DNA from: JAPPHA01 sp963662815
GTDB taxonomy: Bacteria > Pseudomonadota > Alphaproteobacteria > Rhodobacterales > Rhodobacteraceae
Reading direction: 5' to 3'
Length of the DNA: 64,000 nucleotides
Assembly: GCA_963662815.2 (NCBI GenBank)
Contig: CAXXWA010000025.1
Span: forward strand, 62,001 to 126,000
Positions within the stretch are counted from its first letter, which is position 1; each line of letters opens with the position of its first letter. The notes under the pieces were generated by a model. It saw nothing but the letters and a program-made list of their open reading frames with translations. It did no database searches and was not told the DNA's origin. The translations under genes were made by a program, and so were the position numbers. This document shows positions 52,169-61,066 of the stretch, piece after piece.

Positions 52169-53194
52169 TCAGATCTTTCCGCCGTAGTAGTCCCGCCAGG
52201 TCTTCCGGAGCGGGAAGATCAGGATGATGGCGATGCCGATCATGGTCAGCATCGACGATGCGGATGCCCGGCTAATCGAGCGGTTGCCGGCATCATCCGG
52301 GGTCAGGAAGTCATAGGTGATCCACTGCAGGCTGATGACATGGCTCTCGGACGAGAAACCGACGATTTCCTCGAAAACCCTGTAACTGTCCATCAGGTGA
52401 ATGATCGAAAGGAACACGATGAGCGGCATCAGGTGAGGGATCACGATGTAGCGCAGCCTTTGCCAGCGGCTTGCTCCGTCAATGATCGCGCTTTCTAGGC
52501 TGTCCGTGTTGAGTGTCTGAAGACCGGCATAAAGTACGATGAAGGCGAAGGGGGCGACGTGCCAGACCCGGTAGAAGAGCATCAGTATCTCGATGGTCCA
52601 GGCCTGCGCGAACATCGCAATGTCCGTGTCGAGCCACCATTCGATAAGCGCTGTCAGGATCCCGTCGCCGATGAACAGCCACTTGATCGACAAGGCGCCG
52701 ATCACGGGCGTGACAATGAACGGCAGCAGAGAAACGAAGATCACCTGGCCCTTGATTCGCTCGGTTGCGAGATTCACGGCAAGCGCAATGGCGAGGCCGG
52801 TCGCCAGCATGATCGGCAAGGTGATGAACGTGAACGTCAGGGTGAATCGCAGCGCCTTCCAGAAGTCGATGGCGAGCAGTCCGAACCAGTTTCCCTTGGA
52901 GAGGACATCGGCGACCCGATCAAGCTCCAGCACGTTCCGGTAGCTCTGTAGACCGACGAACTCGGTTGTGGTGATGACCTTGCCGGCAGCATCCAGCAGC
53001 GGCCGGGTCTTTGTCTCCGTCTCGCAGATCTGGGCGGCGAACCCGGGCGTGCAGGTTTCGACCTCCACGGTTTCAAGCACCGGGGTCGTGACGCGGAAGC
53101 TCTGTATGAAGACCGATACGAGCGGGGCCGCGATGAACGCCAGCATCAGGAGGACCGACGGTCCGACAAACCAGGCGAAGGTTCTGGCGTTCAT
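52169..53194 (-). CDS. ABC importer permease, MalF/carbohydrate type
   Basis: This 341-residue membrane subunit pairs with the MalG-type permease. Its first span is VLLMLAFIAAPLVSVFI. A periplasmic loop of about 80 residues containing two Cys (ETCTPGFAAQICETE) is unusual and could form a disulfide. The docking loop is LESAIIDGASRWQRLRYIVI. It starts 18 bp after the SnoaL-like gene. Confidence 0.9.
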   Translation of the reverse strand: MNARTFAWFVGPSVLLMLAFIAAPLVSVFIQSFRVTTPVLETVEVETCTPGFAAQICETETKTRPLLDAAGKVITTTEFVGLQSYRNVLELDRVADVLSKGNWFGLLAIDFWKALRFTLTFTFITLPIMLATGLAIALAVNLATERIKGQVIFVSLLPFIVTPVIGALSIKWLFIGDGILTALIEWWLDTDIAMFAQAWTIEILMLFYRVWHVAPFAFIVLYAGLQTLNTDSLESAIIDGASRWQRLRYIVIPHLMPLIVFLSIIHLMDSYRVFEEIVGFSSESHVISLQWITYDFLTPDDAGNRSISRASASSMLTMIGIAIILIFPLRKTWRDYYGGKI

Positions 53195-53212
53195 GATGCC
53201 GGCCCGCTGCGA

Positions 53213-54187
53213 CTACACGGCCGGCTGTTCCGGCAATTGCGCCATAAGGTCGACTCCGCAATCGGCGGCGAACCTGATCAGGTCAATGATGACCCAGTTC
53301 TCGTGCAGGAGGCCGCCTCGGCACGTATAGAAGTCCATGACGTTTTTCCCGATGGGTCCGCCCGTCGGCGGAATGCCGCGGAACGACTCGCCCTTGAATT
53401 CGCCGGTGAATGATGGCCAGCCGACAAACCCCGCAACCGGTCCTTCCGCCAGGAACGAAATTTTCGGCCAGGAACCCTTTCGGCCAGGAAACGACCGTAC
53501 CGACGGATTCTGGGCGTGGAGGTAGAATTCTTCCATGCCGTGGGCGGAACCTATACCCCACGGTCCGTGCCATGCCATGTCGTCGTTCCAGAATCGCTCC
53601 AGACCCTGCGACGTCAGGTCGCTGCCAACAAGCCGATTGCATCCGTTCACGATCATGTTCCGGACCAGGTTCCGGGTCGCCGCCGTGAGTTCGGGATCCT
53701 GCGGCGTCTTGACGATGCCGACGTTTGCCGGAGGTCCGCATGGAATCTGCGCCGCGCCGCCAAACTCGGGCAGCAGTTCGAATCCGGCCTGAGAGGCGAG
53801 CCCGGGAATGTCGAACAAGCAGCGGATTTCGTCGATTTGCCCGCCTTCGAATCTGTAGAATTCACCAAACCGGAGCTTTGCCGGCGCGAGGCTGGCCGGA
53901 ATGCCGAGCCAGTTTGAAGCCAGCTCGCCTTCGATGTTTCCTGTTGCGCTCACCCAGACATGGCCCTGATGCTGGCCGCCGAGGTAGATGTAGGGCCGTT
54001 TTCGCGCCGCCGGCATGGCCCGGCGTAGTGGGCCCAGTACGGTTTCGAGGAATGCGTCGGCCCCGATCCTGTTCCCGATCGGAGCCGGCCCGAAGAAACG
54101 CAGGTCCTTCGCAAGAATCCCCGGGTCCGGCCGCAGGCTGCTGGCCAGCGACCACGCCTTCTCCTTGGCTTCGGAAAGTGCGATCAC
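53213..54187 (-). CDS. SnoaL-like (NTF2-fold) protein, two domains
   Basis: This 324-residue protein has two successive cone-shaped NTF2-like domains (about residues 20-165 and 175-320). Each has the Trp/Phe-rich strand pattern of the SnoaL polyketide-cyclase group, for example EFYRFEGGQIDEIRCLFDI and WNDDMAWHGPWGIGSAHGM with FYTCRGGLLHENWVIIDL. SnoaL-like proteins act as cyclases, isomerases, dehydratases or hydrolases on small molecules. Here it is encoded between the binding protein and the permeases, so it probably acts on the imported solute (inference). Confidence 0.8.
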   Translation of the reverse strand: MIALSEAKEKAWSLASSLRPDPGILAKDLRFFGPAPIGNRIGADAFLETVLGPLRRAMPAARKRPYIYLGGQHQGHVWVSATGNIEGELASNWLGIPASLAPAKLRFGEFYRFEGGQIDEIRCLFDIPGLASQAGFELLPEFGGAAQIPCGPPANVGIVKTPQDPELTAATRNLVRNMIVNGCNRLVGSDLTSQGLERFWNDDMAWHGPWGIGSAHGMEEFYLHAQNPSVRSFPGRKGSWPKISFLAEGPVAGFVGWPSFTGEFKGESFRGIPPTGGPIGKNVMDFYTCRGGLLHENWVIIDLIRFAADCGVDLMAQLPEQPAV

Positions 54188-54270
54188 GTCGAGGTCCTCT
54201 TGTTCAAACAGCCGACGACCGGACGTGGCCGCAGCGCCGCGCCCGGAACGGCGCTGCCCGCCTGCGTTGA

Positions 54271-54298
54271 CGGGCGATCGGCCATGGCCGATCGCCCG
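54271..54298. promoter_or_regulatory. 28-bp perfect palindrome between the binding-protein and SnoaL genes
   Basis: The half-site CGGGCGATCGGCCA is followed immediately by its exact complement, with centre GGCCATGGCC. It lies 11 bp after the binding-protein stop, so in mRNA it makes a 14-bp or shorter stem that could stabilise the binding-protein message or end part of the transcripts. A protein-binding site is the alternative. Confidence 0.6.
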
Positions 54299-54308
54299 GG
54301 CATGTCTG

Positions 54309-55514
54309 CTACTGCAGAATGCCTGCTTCCTTGGCGGAAACGACGTAGTCCGCCTCCATGTCGGCCAGCGTCGTAACTGCGTCCTTCTCGCCGTTCAGAT
54401 AGGCTGCGACGTTGTTGGCAATGGCCTTCTGCATCAGGCCCATGTGGCTTGACGCCGGGTAGGGCCTTGCGCCGTTCGCCGCAGTCGCTGCGGCTCCGCT
54501 CGCAACCTCGCCCGGCGTGAATCCGGCAATGATCCAGATGGCATCGTCGGGATTGGCTTCTGCCATTTCCGCGTCGATGCCCTCCATTGCGACCCGGAAA
54601 GCAGCCTCGGCTGCGTCGTCCGAAATGTTCTTTGCGATCACGAATCCGTCCCACCAAAGCGTCGCCGCCGGAATACTTCCCGGAACCGGCGCCGGCGCAG
54701 ATGCAAACTTGATCATGCCGGCCACTTCGCTCTCCGCGGGGTCGTTGACGGCGCCCGCGCGGCTGGCCCAGAAGTTCGCCATCGCGATCTTTCCCTTCTG
54801 GAACTGCTGCTGCGTGTAGGTCGAGTCCGCGACAAGGTATTCCGGATCCATGTAGGCGCTGAGATTCTTCATCATCTCGAGCGCCGCCACGCCGTCGGAA
54901 TTGTTGACATTGGGCTGAAAGCCTTCCTTGAAGAACGAGCCGCCATAGCCGAGATACATGTTGACGAACTCGAGCCACGTCGTCTTCCAGCTTCCGCCGA
55001 GCGGGTAGTCGACGACGCCGGCAGCCTTGATTGCTTCTGCGGCCTTCAAAACGTCCTCATAGGTTTCCGGGACGGCAATCCCGAGGTCGTTCAGAATGTC
55101 CACGCGGTACATCAAGTGCTGGGCGTTGACCATCATCGCGATGGCCATCACCTGTCCGTCGATCTCGATCAGCTGCGACGGCGCCAACTGTTGCCCGAAT
55201 TCGGCAACGAGGTCGTCAAGCGGACGGATCAAGCCGGCATCCTGCAACGGCACCAAAGACGAATTGGCAACGCCGCCTATGGCGTAGAGCGACGGGTCGG
55301 CCGCAAATCCTGCTGCCTGCTTTTCCTGGAATTCCTGGTTCAGCTCGGCAGAGAAGTTGCCGCACTCCTCCATAGCCGCCGCGACGGACTTCCAGGCCTG
55401 AAAGGCTGCCGCTGACATGCTGACCGGAATCCGGTTGTCGTAGCTGCAGGCCGCATGGGCTCCGGTTCCGAGTACGGCCACGGCGCATGCTGCCAGAATT
55501 TTCTTCACACTCAT
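54309..55514 (-). CDS. ABC importer solute-binding protein, carbohydrate type
   Basis: This 401-residue periplasmic protein is the first gene of the operon. It has a Sec signal peptide to about residue 21 (GTGAHA) and then CSYDNRIPVSMSAAAFQAW. Hinge-type segments such as PYPASSHMGLMQKAI and GSWKTTWLEFVNMYLGYGG are usual for extracellular binding family 1 proteins. The substrate cannot be told from sequence; related proteins bind sugars, polyols or glycerol phosphate diesters. Confidence 0.87.
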   Translation of the reverse strand: MSVKKILAACAVAVLGTGAHAACSYDNRIPVSMSAAAFQAWKSVAAAMEECGNFSAELNQEFQEKQAAGFAADPSLYAIGGVANSSLVPLQDAGLIRPLDDLVAEFGQQLAPSQLIEIDGQVMAIAMMVNAQHLMYRVDILNDLGIAVPETYEDVLKAAEAIKAAGVVDYPLGGSWKTTWLEFVNMYLGYGGSFFKEGFQPNVNNSDGVAALEMMKNLSAYMDPEYLVADSTYTQQQFQKGKIAMANFWASRAGAVNDPAESEVAGMIKFASAPAPVPGSIPAATLWWDGFVIAKNISDDAAEAAFRVAMEGIDAEMAEANPDDAIWIIAGFTPGEVASGAAATAANGARPYPASSHMGLMQKAIANNVAAYLNGEKDAVTTLADMEADYVVSAKEAGILQ

Positions 55515-55595
55515 TCTCTTCTCCCTGGGTTTGGGCGCAGGGTCCGTGACATCGGACCTGCATGTGACATTCAGCCTATCAATCCTGCAACATTA

Positions 55596-55610
55596 CGAAT
55601 AATGAATTCG
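55596..55610. promoter_or_regulatory. possible LysR-type operator in the divergent promoter
   Basis: CGAAT and ATTCG flank AATGA, ending 4 bp before the LysR start in the 100-bp divergent region. This is the place and shape expected for autoregulation by the LysR protein, but T-N11-A half-sites are not unique here. Confidence 0.3.
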
Positions 55611-55614
55611 ATCA

Positions 55615-56547
55615 ATGACTGATATCAATCAAAGTGAATTCAGACTGGTCAACGGAACCTTGCTTCTCGTGTTCCTGGGGCTCATGCGTCACCGCAAGGC
55701 CAAGCGCGTTGCCGACGACCTCGGCGTCACCCAGCCGGCGATCAGCCATGCGCTGTCGAGGCTGCGCACGCTTTACGACGATCCGCTGTTCATTCGAAAT
55801 TCCCGGGGCTTGGAACCGACGGCTCTGGCGCGCGAGATCGAACCGCGGATCCGGAGAGCTGTCCGGACGCTCGGGGAAACGCTGTCGGAACCGATGGCGC
55901 TTGACCCCGCTGACAGCGAGATCACGTTGCGCATCGCCGGATTCGATTACGAACTCGCAATTCTGGTTCCTGAACTGATCGCGACCACGAAACGGATGGG
56001 ACGCAGAATCAGCATCAGTTCCCTGACGCTCTCCAGCCGGGACGCACTGGATGCCCTTGTTCAGGGAAGAATCGATCTTGCAATCGGTTTCTTTGAAACT
56101 CTGCCGGGTCGGGACCCTCGCGAACCCTTCATTTCGGAAGATCTCTATGTCGAGGACTATGTCGTGACTGGCCGGGCCGGCCATCCGCTGTTCCGGCAAG
56201 CGATCGACGCCAGGGCCTATGCCGATGCGCAGCATGTGCTCGTGACGCCGTCGGGCGTGGTCCGGGGTCTCGTTGACTATGCGCTCGACTCCCGCGGCTT
56301 GCATCGATACGTCCATGCCACCGTGCCCATGTTCTTTCCGGCCCTGACGCTGCTGGAACGATCCGACTTGATTGCGACGCTGCCGCGAAAGGTCTCGGAA
56401 ACCTTCGCTGCGCGATTCAACCTCGAGTTCGCTCCCCTGCCGTTTCCGGGGCCGACGTTTTCCGTGCGGGCGGTTCGTCACCGTCGCGACGCCGACAGTC
56501 CGGTTCACGGCTGGCTGGTCGACATGCTGCGTTCACTGCACGTTTGA
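55615..56547 (+). CDS. LysR-type transcriptional regulator
   Basis: This 310-residue regulator has an N-terminal winged helix-turn-helix (RKAKRVADDLGVTQPAISHA, LSRLRTLYDDPLFIRNSRGL) and a C-terminal effector domain with ALVQGRIDLAIGFFETLPG. It is transcribed divergently from the ABC operon with 100 bp between starts, the usual arrangement for a LysR protein controlling its neighbour. Intact frame. Confidence 0.92.
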   Translation: MTDINQSEFRLVNGTLLLVFLGLMRHRKAKRVADDLGVTQPAISHALSRLRTLYDDPLFIRNSRGLEPTALAREIEPRIRRAVRTLGETLSEPMALDPADSEITLRIAGFDYELAILVPELIATTKRMGRRISISSLTLSSRDALDALVQGRIDLAIGFFETLPGRDPREPFISEDLYVEDYVVTGRAGHPLFRQAIDARAYADAQHVLVTPSGVVRGLVDYALDSRGLHRYVHATVPMFFPALTLLERSDLIATLPRKVSETFAARFNLEFAPLPFPGPTFSVRAVRHRRDADSPVHGWLVDMLRSLHV

Positions 56548-57057
56548 TGCTGCCATGCGGTCGAACCGACCACCGATGAAAGGGTGAAGGCGGAGGCAAG
56601 CAACGCCGTAGCTGCTCGGCAAGCGGACGCATGAATCACTTCTGCACCCCGAAACAGACTGCGTTGGTTGCCGAGGCGAGTATGGCGCCGGACAGGTTTG
56701 CGCGGGGGCCGTTTTGCCCGGGCCGACGTCGAATCCTCCCTTGGAACGAATGTCCTCAAGGGGCCCTGGGGTCAGCGGAAGGCGTCTTTTCGGTTCCCTT
56801 TGCAGAGCCATCTGCGATCCGCAAGCGGCGATTCGAGGGGTTCGTGCGGATCGTGCAGTCGCGCAGGTCAATCGCAGGCAGTGATCTTCGAACACGGCCG
56901 CGTGATTCGGAGCTGTGGAGGAAACGGAAGCGGCAATGGTCGCGCGTGACCGTCGAGTTGCTCCAAGCGTCGGACCTGTTCGTGCACGAGTTCACGCCAA
57001 CCGCGGTGCCCGTGGCAACGGTGACCGAGCGTAGCGCAGTTCCATGGAACGATTGGC
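56548..57057. other. intergenic between the LysR and mazG genes
   Basis: Both flanking genes end here, so no promoter is required. Long plus frames through the region (from 56631) continue antisense to mazG and are shadows. Confidence 0.4.
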
Positions 57058-57921
57058 TTATCGGGGTTCGCCGGCTTCGGCCTTCGCCTCGTCCCAGAGA
57101 GAGTCGAGTTCGGCGAGACTGGCGTCTTGCGGTGATCGCCCGCATTCTGCGAGCTTTGCCTCGACCGCCGCAAACCGCTTGGCGAACTTGGCGTTGGCGG
57201 AGCGAAGCGCGGCTTCCGGGTCTATGTCCAGTTGCCGCGCGAGACCGACAAGCGCGAACACGAGATCGCCGAACTCCTCCTCGACTCGTTCGTGGGGAAT
57301 TCCCTCCTTCCGGGTCTCGGCCAGTTCCGCGGCTTCCTCGGCAATCTTTTCGGCCACGCCGGTCGCGTCAGGCCAGTCGAAGCCGACTCGTGCCGCCCGG
57401 GCCTGCAACTTCGCTGAACGCGTCAGAGCGGCGAGATTCAGCGGAATGCCTGACAATGTGCCGGCTGTGCGTTCGCCAACCGATTGCCGTTCGCCCGCCT
57501 TGATATCCTCCCAGTCCCGGATCTGTTCCGCGGCGGACTTGTTGCGGTTCGATGCGCCAAATACGTGCGGGTGCCGCCGAATCATCTTGCCGGTAACCGT
57601 CTCGGCGATTCCCGCGAAATCGAAGAGACCAAGTTCGGCAGCAATCTGTGCGTGGTAGACCACCTGCAGCAGCAGGTCGCCGAGTTCGTTCCTGAGGTTC
57701 TGCATGTCGCCGCGCTCGATCGCGTCAGCGACTTCGTAGGCTTCCTCGATGGTATAGGCGGCGATGGAGCGAAAAGTCTGTTCGACATCCCAGGGGCAAC
57801 CGGAATCCGGGTCGCGCAACTGCGCCATGACCTCGAGCAGCCGCCGCAATGCGACCTCGGCATGGCGTCCGTTACCCGCGGAAGCGTCTTTGCCGGATTT
57901 GCCTGCCCCCGGATCTGGCAT
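57058..57921 (-). CDS. mazG: nucleoside triphosphate pyrophosphohydrolase MazG
   Basis: This 287-residue enzyme hydrolyses (d)NTPs to monophosphates and is a house-cleaning and stress factor. It has two tandem MazG domains. The first has CPWDVEQTFRSIAAYTIEEA and EVADAIERGD with NELGDLLLQVVYHAQIA (ExxE and ExxD metal ligands). The second has EKIAEEAAELAETRKEG and VEEEFGDLVFALVGLARQL. The start MPDPGAGKSG is favoured over a GTG 61 codons upstream because the conserved part begins soon after. Confidence 0.93.
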   Translation of the reverse strand: MPDPGAGKSGKDASAGNGRHAEVALRRLLEVMAQLRDPDSGCPWDVEQTFRSIAAYTIEEAYEVADAIERGDMQNLRNELGDLLLQVVYHAQIAAELGLFDFAGIAETVTGKMIRRHPHVFGASNRNKSAAEQIRDWEDIKAGERQSVGERTAGTLSGIPLNLAALTRSAKLQARAARVGFDWPDATGVAEKIAEEAAELAETRKEGIPHERVEEEFGDLVFALVGLARQLDIDPEAALRSANAKFAKRFAAVEAKLAECGRSPQDASLAELDSLWDEAKAEAGEPR

Positions 57922-58127
57922 GCCTTCCCTCTCCCTAGCGGCCGCGGTCCTTGCCGCGCAATCTGATTCCGGCCCGCTCCCGGAATGCGGTGACCGGTGG
58001 CCTCCCGCATTGCGCGGGATTCGCCTGCACCTCCCGGAATCCCGCACGCAGGGATAGGCCGCCGGTTCCCCGCATCGCGTATCGTTCAAAGCGCGTGCGG
58101 CCACAAGTTCCCCTGGACCGATGACGT

Positions 58128-59348
58128 TCAGACCGGCGCCGCGCGGAGGGCCTCCAGGCCGTGGAAATGATAGCAGTTCGCAAATCGCGGCGCTTCCGCG
58201 AGGTGCAGTCCCGGATAGTGTTCGAACAGGACGCGGAGCGAAATCGACAGTTCCGCCCGGGCGAGCGCGGCGCCGAGACAGAAGTGCGCGCCGGCGCCAA
58301 AGGAAAGGTGGCGATTCGGGGTGCGCGCCGGTCGAAAGTGCCCGGCATCGGGTCCGAAGGCCCGTTCGTCCCGATTGGCGGACGCAAGCAGCAGGGCGAC
58401 GCTGTCTCCGCGTCTGAACCGTCGGCCGAGAAACTCCATGTCCTCCTTCGCGTGCCTCTCGAACATGTGCAGCGGCGGGTCGAAGCGAAGGATTTCCTCA
58501 ACCGTCCTGGATATGCGCGGCCCCGAACACAGGTCTTTCGGCATGTCCGTCTGTTCCAGCAGGAGCTTCACGCCGTTGCCGATGGTGTGGACCGTTGCCT
58601 CGTGGCCGGCGTTCAGGAGCAGGATGCAGCTGCTCACAATCTCGCCGTCGCTCAGGCGTGCCCCGTTGTCGTCAGCGGTCGCCAAGTGCGAAACCAGGTC
58701 ATCGCGCGGCCGTTGCCTCCGTTCGGCCGCGAGGTCCCGGACATAGGTCGCGAACTCCGTAGAGGCTTTCGCAGCGCGCTCCTCGACGGCTCTGTCGCGC
58801 CTCGCCTGGTACATGGCGACCATGTCATGGGACCAGGCGAGCAGCTGGTCCGCCATCGCGTCCGGTACGCCGAGAAGGCGCGCAATGACGATGACGGGTA
58901 TCCGTTGGCCGAACGCGGAGATCAGTTCGCTGGCGCCGGGACCGAGCGCGGCGGCGAGTTGCCCGGCAAGCTGCTCGACTTCCGGCGCAAGCGCCTCGAT
59001 GCGCCGCGGAGTAAAGGCGCGGAGCACCAGTCCGCGAAGTTTCGTGTGACGCGGCGGATCGATCTCCAGCATCGAGTTTTCCTCGATGTCCATGAACGGC
59101 CGCAGGTGCGCAGGAACGCTCTCGCGAAACTCTTCCGGGACCTCGCGTCCCCAGCGCCTGTCACGGAGGATTCCGTCCACTGCGCGGTACGTGGAGGCGC
59201 AGGTCCGTCCGTACTCGCGCCAGAAGAAGAAGTCTCCCTGCTCGCGCGCCCTCGCGTAGAACGGGTAGGGATCCTGCACGAAGCCGTCGTCGGTCGGCGA
59301 TTGCGACATTTTCGGCAACGGCGCGTTTTCGGCAACTGCGTCGGTCAT
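58128..59348 (-). CDS. cytochrome P450
   Basis: This 406-residue soluble bacterial monooxygenase has the I-helix motif LLLNAGHEATVHT with the proton-relay pair. The ExxR motif lies in TVEEILRFDPP. The heme-binding loop is SFGAGAHFCLGAALARAE, where the Cys ligates heme. Length and the SMLEIDPPRHTKLRGLV segment fit class I bacterial P450s that use a ferredoxin. No ferredoxin or reductase is nearby. The gene is preceded 30 bp upstream by a PLP enzyme gene on the same strand. Substrate unknown. Confidence 0.93.
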   Translation of the reverse strand: MTDAVAENAPLPKMSQSPTDDGFVQDPYPFYARAREQGDFFFWREYGRTCASTYRAVDGILRDRRWGREVPEEFRESVPAHLRPFMDIEENSMLEIDPPRHTKLRGLVLRAFTPRRIEALAPEVEQLAGQLAAALGPGASELISAFGQRIPVIVIARLLGVPDAMADQLLAWSHDMVAMYQARRDRAVEERAAKASTEFATYVRDLAAERRQRPRDDLVSHLATADDNGARLSDGEIVSSCILLLNAGHEATVHTIGNGVKLLLEQTDMPKDLCSGPRISRTVEEILRFDPPLHMFERHAKEDMEFLGRRFRRGDSVALLLASANRDERAFGPDAGHFRPARTPNRHLSFGAGAHFCLGAALARAELSISLRVLFEHYPGLHLAEAPRFANCYHFHGLEALRAAPV

Positions 59349-59378
59349 GTCCTACTCTCGCGCACGGGGGCTCCCGGT

Positions 59379-60560
59379 TCAACAAACATCCGAAAGCGCC
59401 TGTCGGAGATCTGCTACAAGGTCGTTCGCGTCCTCGAGGCCGATCGATAGTCGGAGAAAGTTGTCCGGGAGGCCGGATTCCGGCCCTTCGATCGTCTTCC
59501 GATGCTCGATCAGGCTCTCGGTGCCGCCGAGTGACGTGGCGGGCGCAAAGAGAGCGCATCGGCGCACCACGCGCAGCGCAGCGCCCGGATCGCCCTTGAC
59601 GACGAACGAAAGAAGACCGCCGGATCCGGCGCTCATCTGCCTGGCGGCGATTTCGTGCCCGGGATGGGTCTCGAGGCTTGGATAGTGGACGGACTCGACC
59701 TTGGGATGGCATTCGAGCGCGCGCGCCACGGTCAGCGCGTTTTCGGAAATCTTGGCGAAGCGGACATGCAGTGTCCGCAGGCCGCGCATGAGAAGCCACG
59801 CTTCGAATCCCGGGAGCGCGGTACCGTGGAATGTCCTGACAGTCTCGACTTCCGACGCGAATTCGCCTGCGCCCCTGAACGACAGCGCGCCAGCCGTGAT
59901 GTCGGAATGGCCGTTCAGGTACTTGGTTCCCGAGTGGAACGACAGCTGCGCCCCAAGGTCGAGGGCAACAGTGGTTGACGGCGGTGCGGCCGTGCCGTCG
60001 ACGAGGAGAAGCGCGCCCGCCGTCCGCGCAATTCTCGACGCGGCTGCAATGTCGGTCACGATGCATTCCGGGTTGGACGGGGTCTCGACCCAGACGAGCC
60101 GCGTGTCGCCCTCGCGGATTGCGCCGGCGAGGCTCTCCGCGTCGCCGGGGCGGAATTGATCAGCCACGATTCTTCCCATCCGGGCAAGTCGCCGGACCCA
60201 GGCCGACCCGACGTGGTACATGCGCTCGGGGACGGCGATACGCGCGCCGGCGGGAAGCGCCTCTAGCACGGCCACGAGGGCGGACATGCCCGAGTTGAAC
60301 AGCATGGTTTGCTCCGCCCGCTCGAGAGTCCGGACAAGTGCTTCCGCCTCGCGCGCGGTTGGCCCCGCGTCGCGCGCGTAGGTGTACGATTGACGTGCGC
60401 CGTAGTCTTCATCGCGCGCGAACGTGGATGCCAGATGGATGGGCGGCACCAGCGCGCCGGTGACCTCGTCGTGATGCCGCGCCCCGTTCGCTGCAAGTGT
60501 TTCGGGAGACAGATGCGGCGCAGCGCGGAATCCGTCGTGCTCCTGGCGCTCCGAGGTCAT
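59379..60560 (-). CDS. trans-sulfuration-type PLP enzyme (Cys/Met metabolism family)
   Basis: This 393-residue fold-type I PLP enzyme has the PLP lysine in SFHSGTKYLNGHSDI near residue 210. Phosphate and ring contacts are MLFNSGMSALVAVLEAL and VWVETPSNPEC. The N-terminal PPIHLASTFARDEDY and C-terminal SLGGTESLIEHR are family marks shared by cystathionine gamma-synthase, cystathionine beta- and gamma-lyase and methionine gamma-lyase. Sequence alone does not decide which. The start MTSERQEHDG is 2 bp after the xanthine phosphoribosyltransferase stop, so it is operonic. Confidence 0.85.
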   Translation of the reverse strand: MTSERQEHDGFRAAPHLSPETLAANGARHHDEVTGALVPPIHLASTFARDEDYGARQSYTYARDAGPTAREAEALVRTLERAEQTMLFNSGMSALVAVLEALPAGARIAVPERMYHVGSAWVRRLARMGRIVADQFRPGDAESLAGAIREGDTRLVWVETPSNPECIVTDIAAASRIARTAGALLLVDGTAAPPSTTVALDLGAQLSFHSGTKYLNGHSDITAGALSFRGAGEFASEVETVRTFHGTALPGFEAWLLMRGLRTLHVRFAKISENALTVARALECHPKVESVHYPSLETHPGHEIAARQMSAGSGGLLSFVVKGDPGAALRVVRRCALFAPATSLGGTESLIEHRKTIEGPESGLPDNFLRLSIGLEDANDLVADLRQALSDVC

Positions 60561-60562
60561 GA

Positions 60563-61066
60563 TCAGGTGCCCCGGTAAGGCTCCACGTACTGGAGCGCCA
60601 TGTCCCAAGGGAAAAAGATCCAGGTGTCTTGCGACACTTCCGTGATGAATGTGTCGACCAGCGGGCGGCCCTTCGGTTTTGCGTAAATCGTGGCGTAATG
60701 CGCTTCAGGATAGGCGAGGCGCACGACCTCCAGCGTGCGGCCGCTGTCGACGAGATCGTCGATGATGAGGACGCCCATGCCCTTGCCCATGAGATCGCTG
60801 TCGGGATGCTTGAGGACTTCCGTGTCGTTTTGCGTCTGATGGTCGTAGGACTTGACGCTGATTGTGTCGACGACGCGTATGTCGAGTTCGCGCGCCACGA
60901 TCATCGATGGCGCCATGCCGCCACGGGTAATCGCCACGACAGCCTTCCAGGCCCCGCCTTCGCCCGGCCCCATGCCGTCGAGCCGCCACGCGAGCGCCCG
61001 CGCGTCGCGGTGAATTTGGTCCCAGCTGACGTGAAACCCCTTTTCGTGAGGCAGACGCTCCGCCAT
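60563..61066 (-). CDS. gpt: xanthine(-guanine) phosphoribosyltransferase
   Basis: This 167-residue purine salvage enzyme converts xanthine or guanine and PRPP to the nucleotide. The PRPP loop is GVLIIDDLVDSGRTLEVV, the purine side WKAVVAITRGGMAPSMIVAR, and the C-terminal TWIFFPWDMALQYVEPY is typical of alphaproteobacterial Gpt. Its ATG overlaps the last base of the fabI stop (position 61066), so it is coupled to fabI. Confidence 0.92.
   Translation of the reverse strand: MAERLPHEKGFHVSWDQIHRDARALAWRLDGMGPGEGGAWKAVVAITRGGMAPSMIVARELDIRVVDTISVKSYDHQTQNDTEVLKHPDSDLMGKGMGVLIIDDLVDSGRTLEVVRLAYPEAHYATIYAKPKGRPLVDTFITEVSQDTWIFFPWDMALQYVEPYRGT

Noticed and set aside
56631..57503. A 290-codon plus frame between the LysR gene and mazG
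   Set aside because: More than half is antisense to mazG, and the rest has a basic, low-complexity translation.
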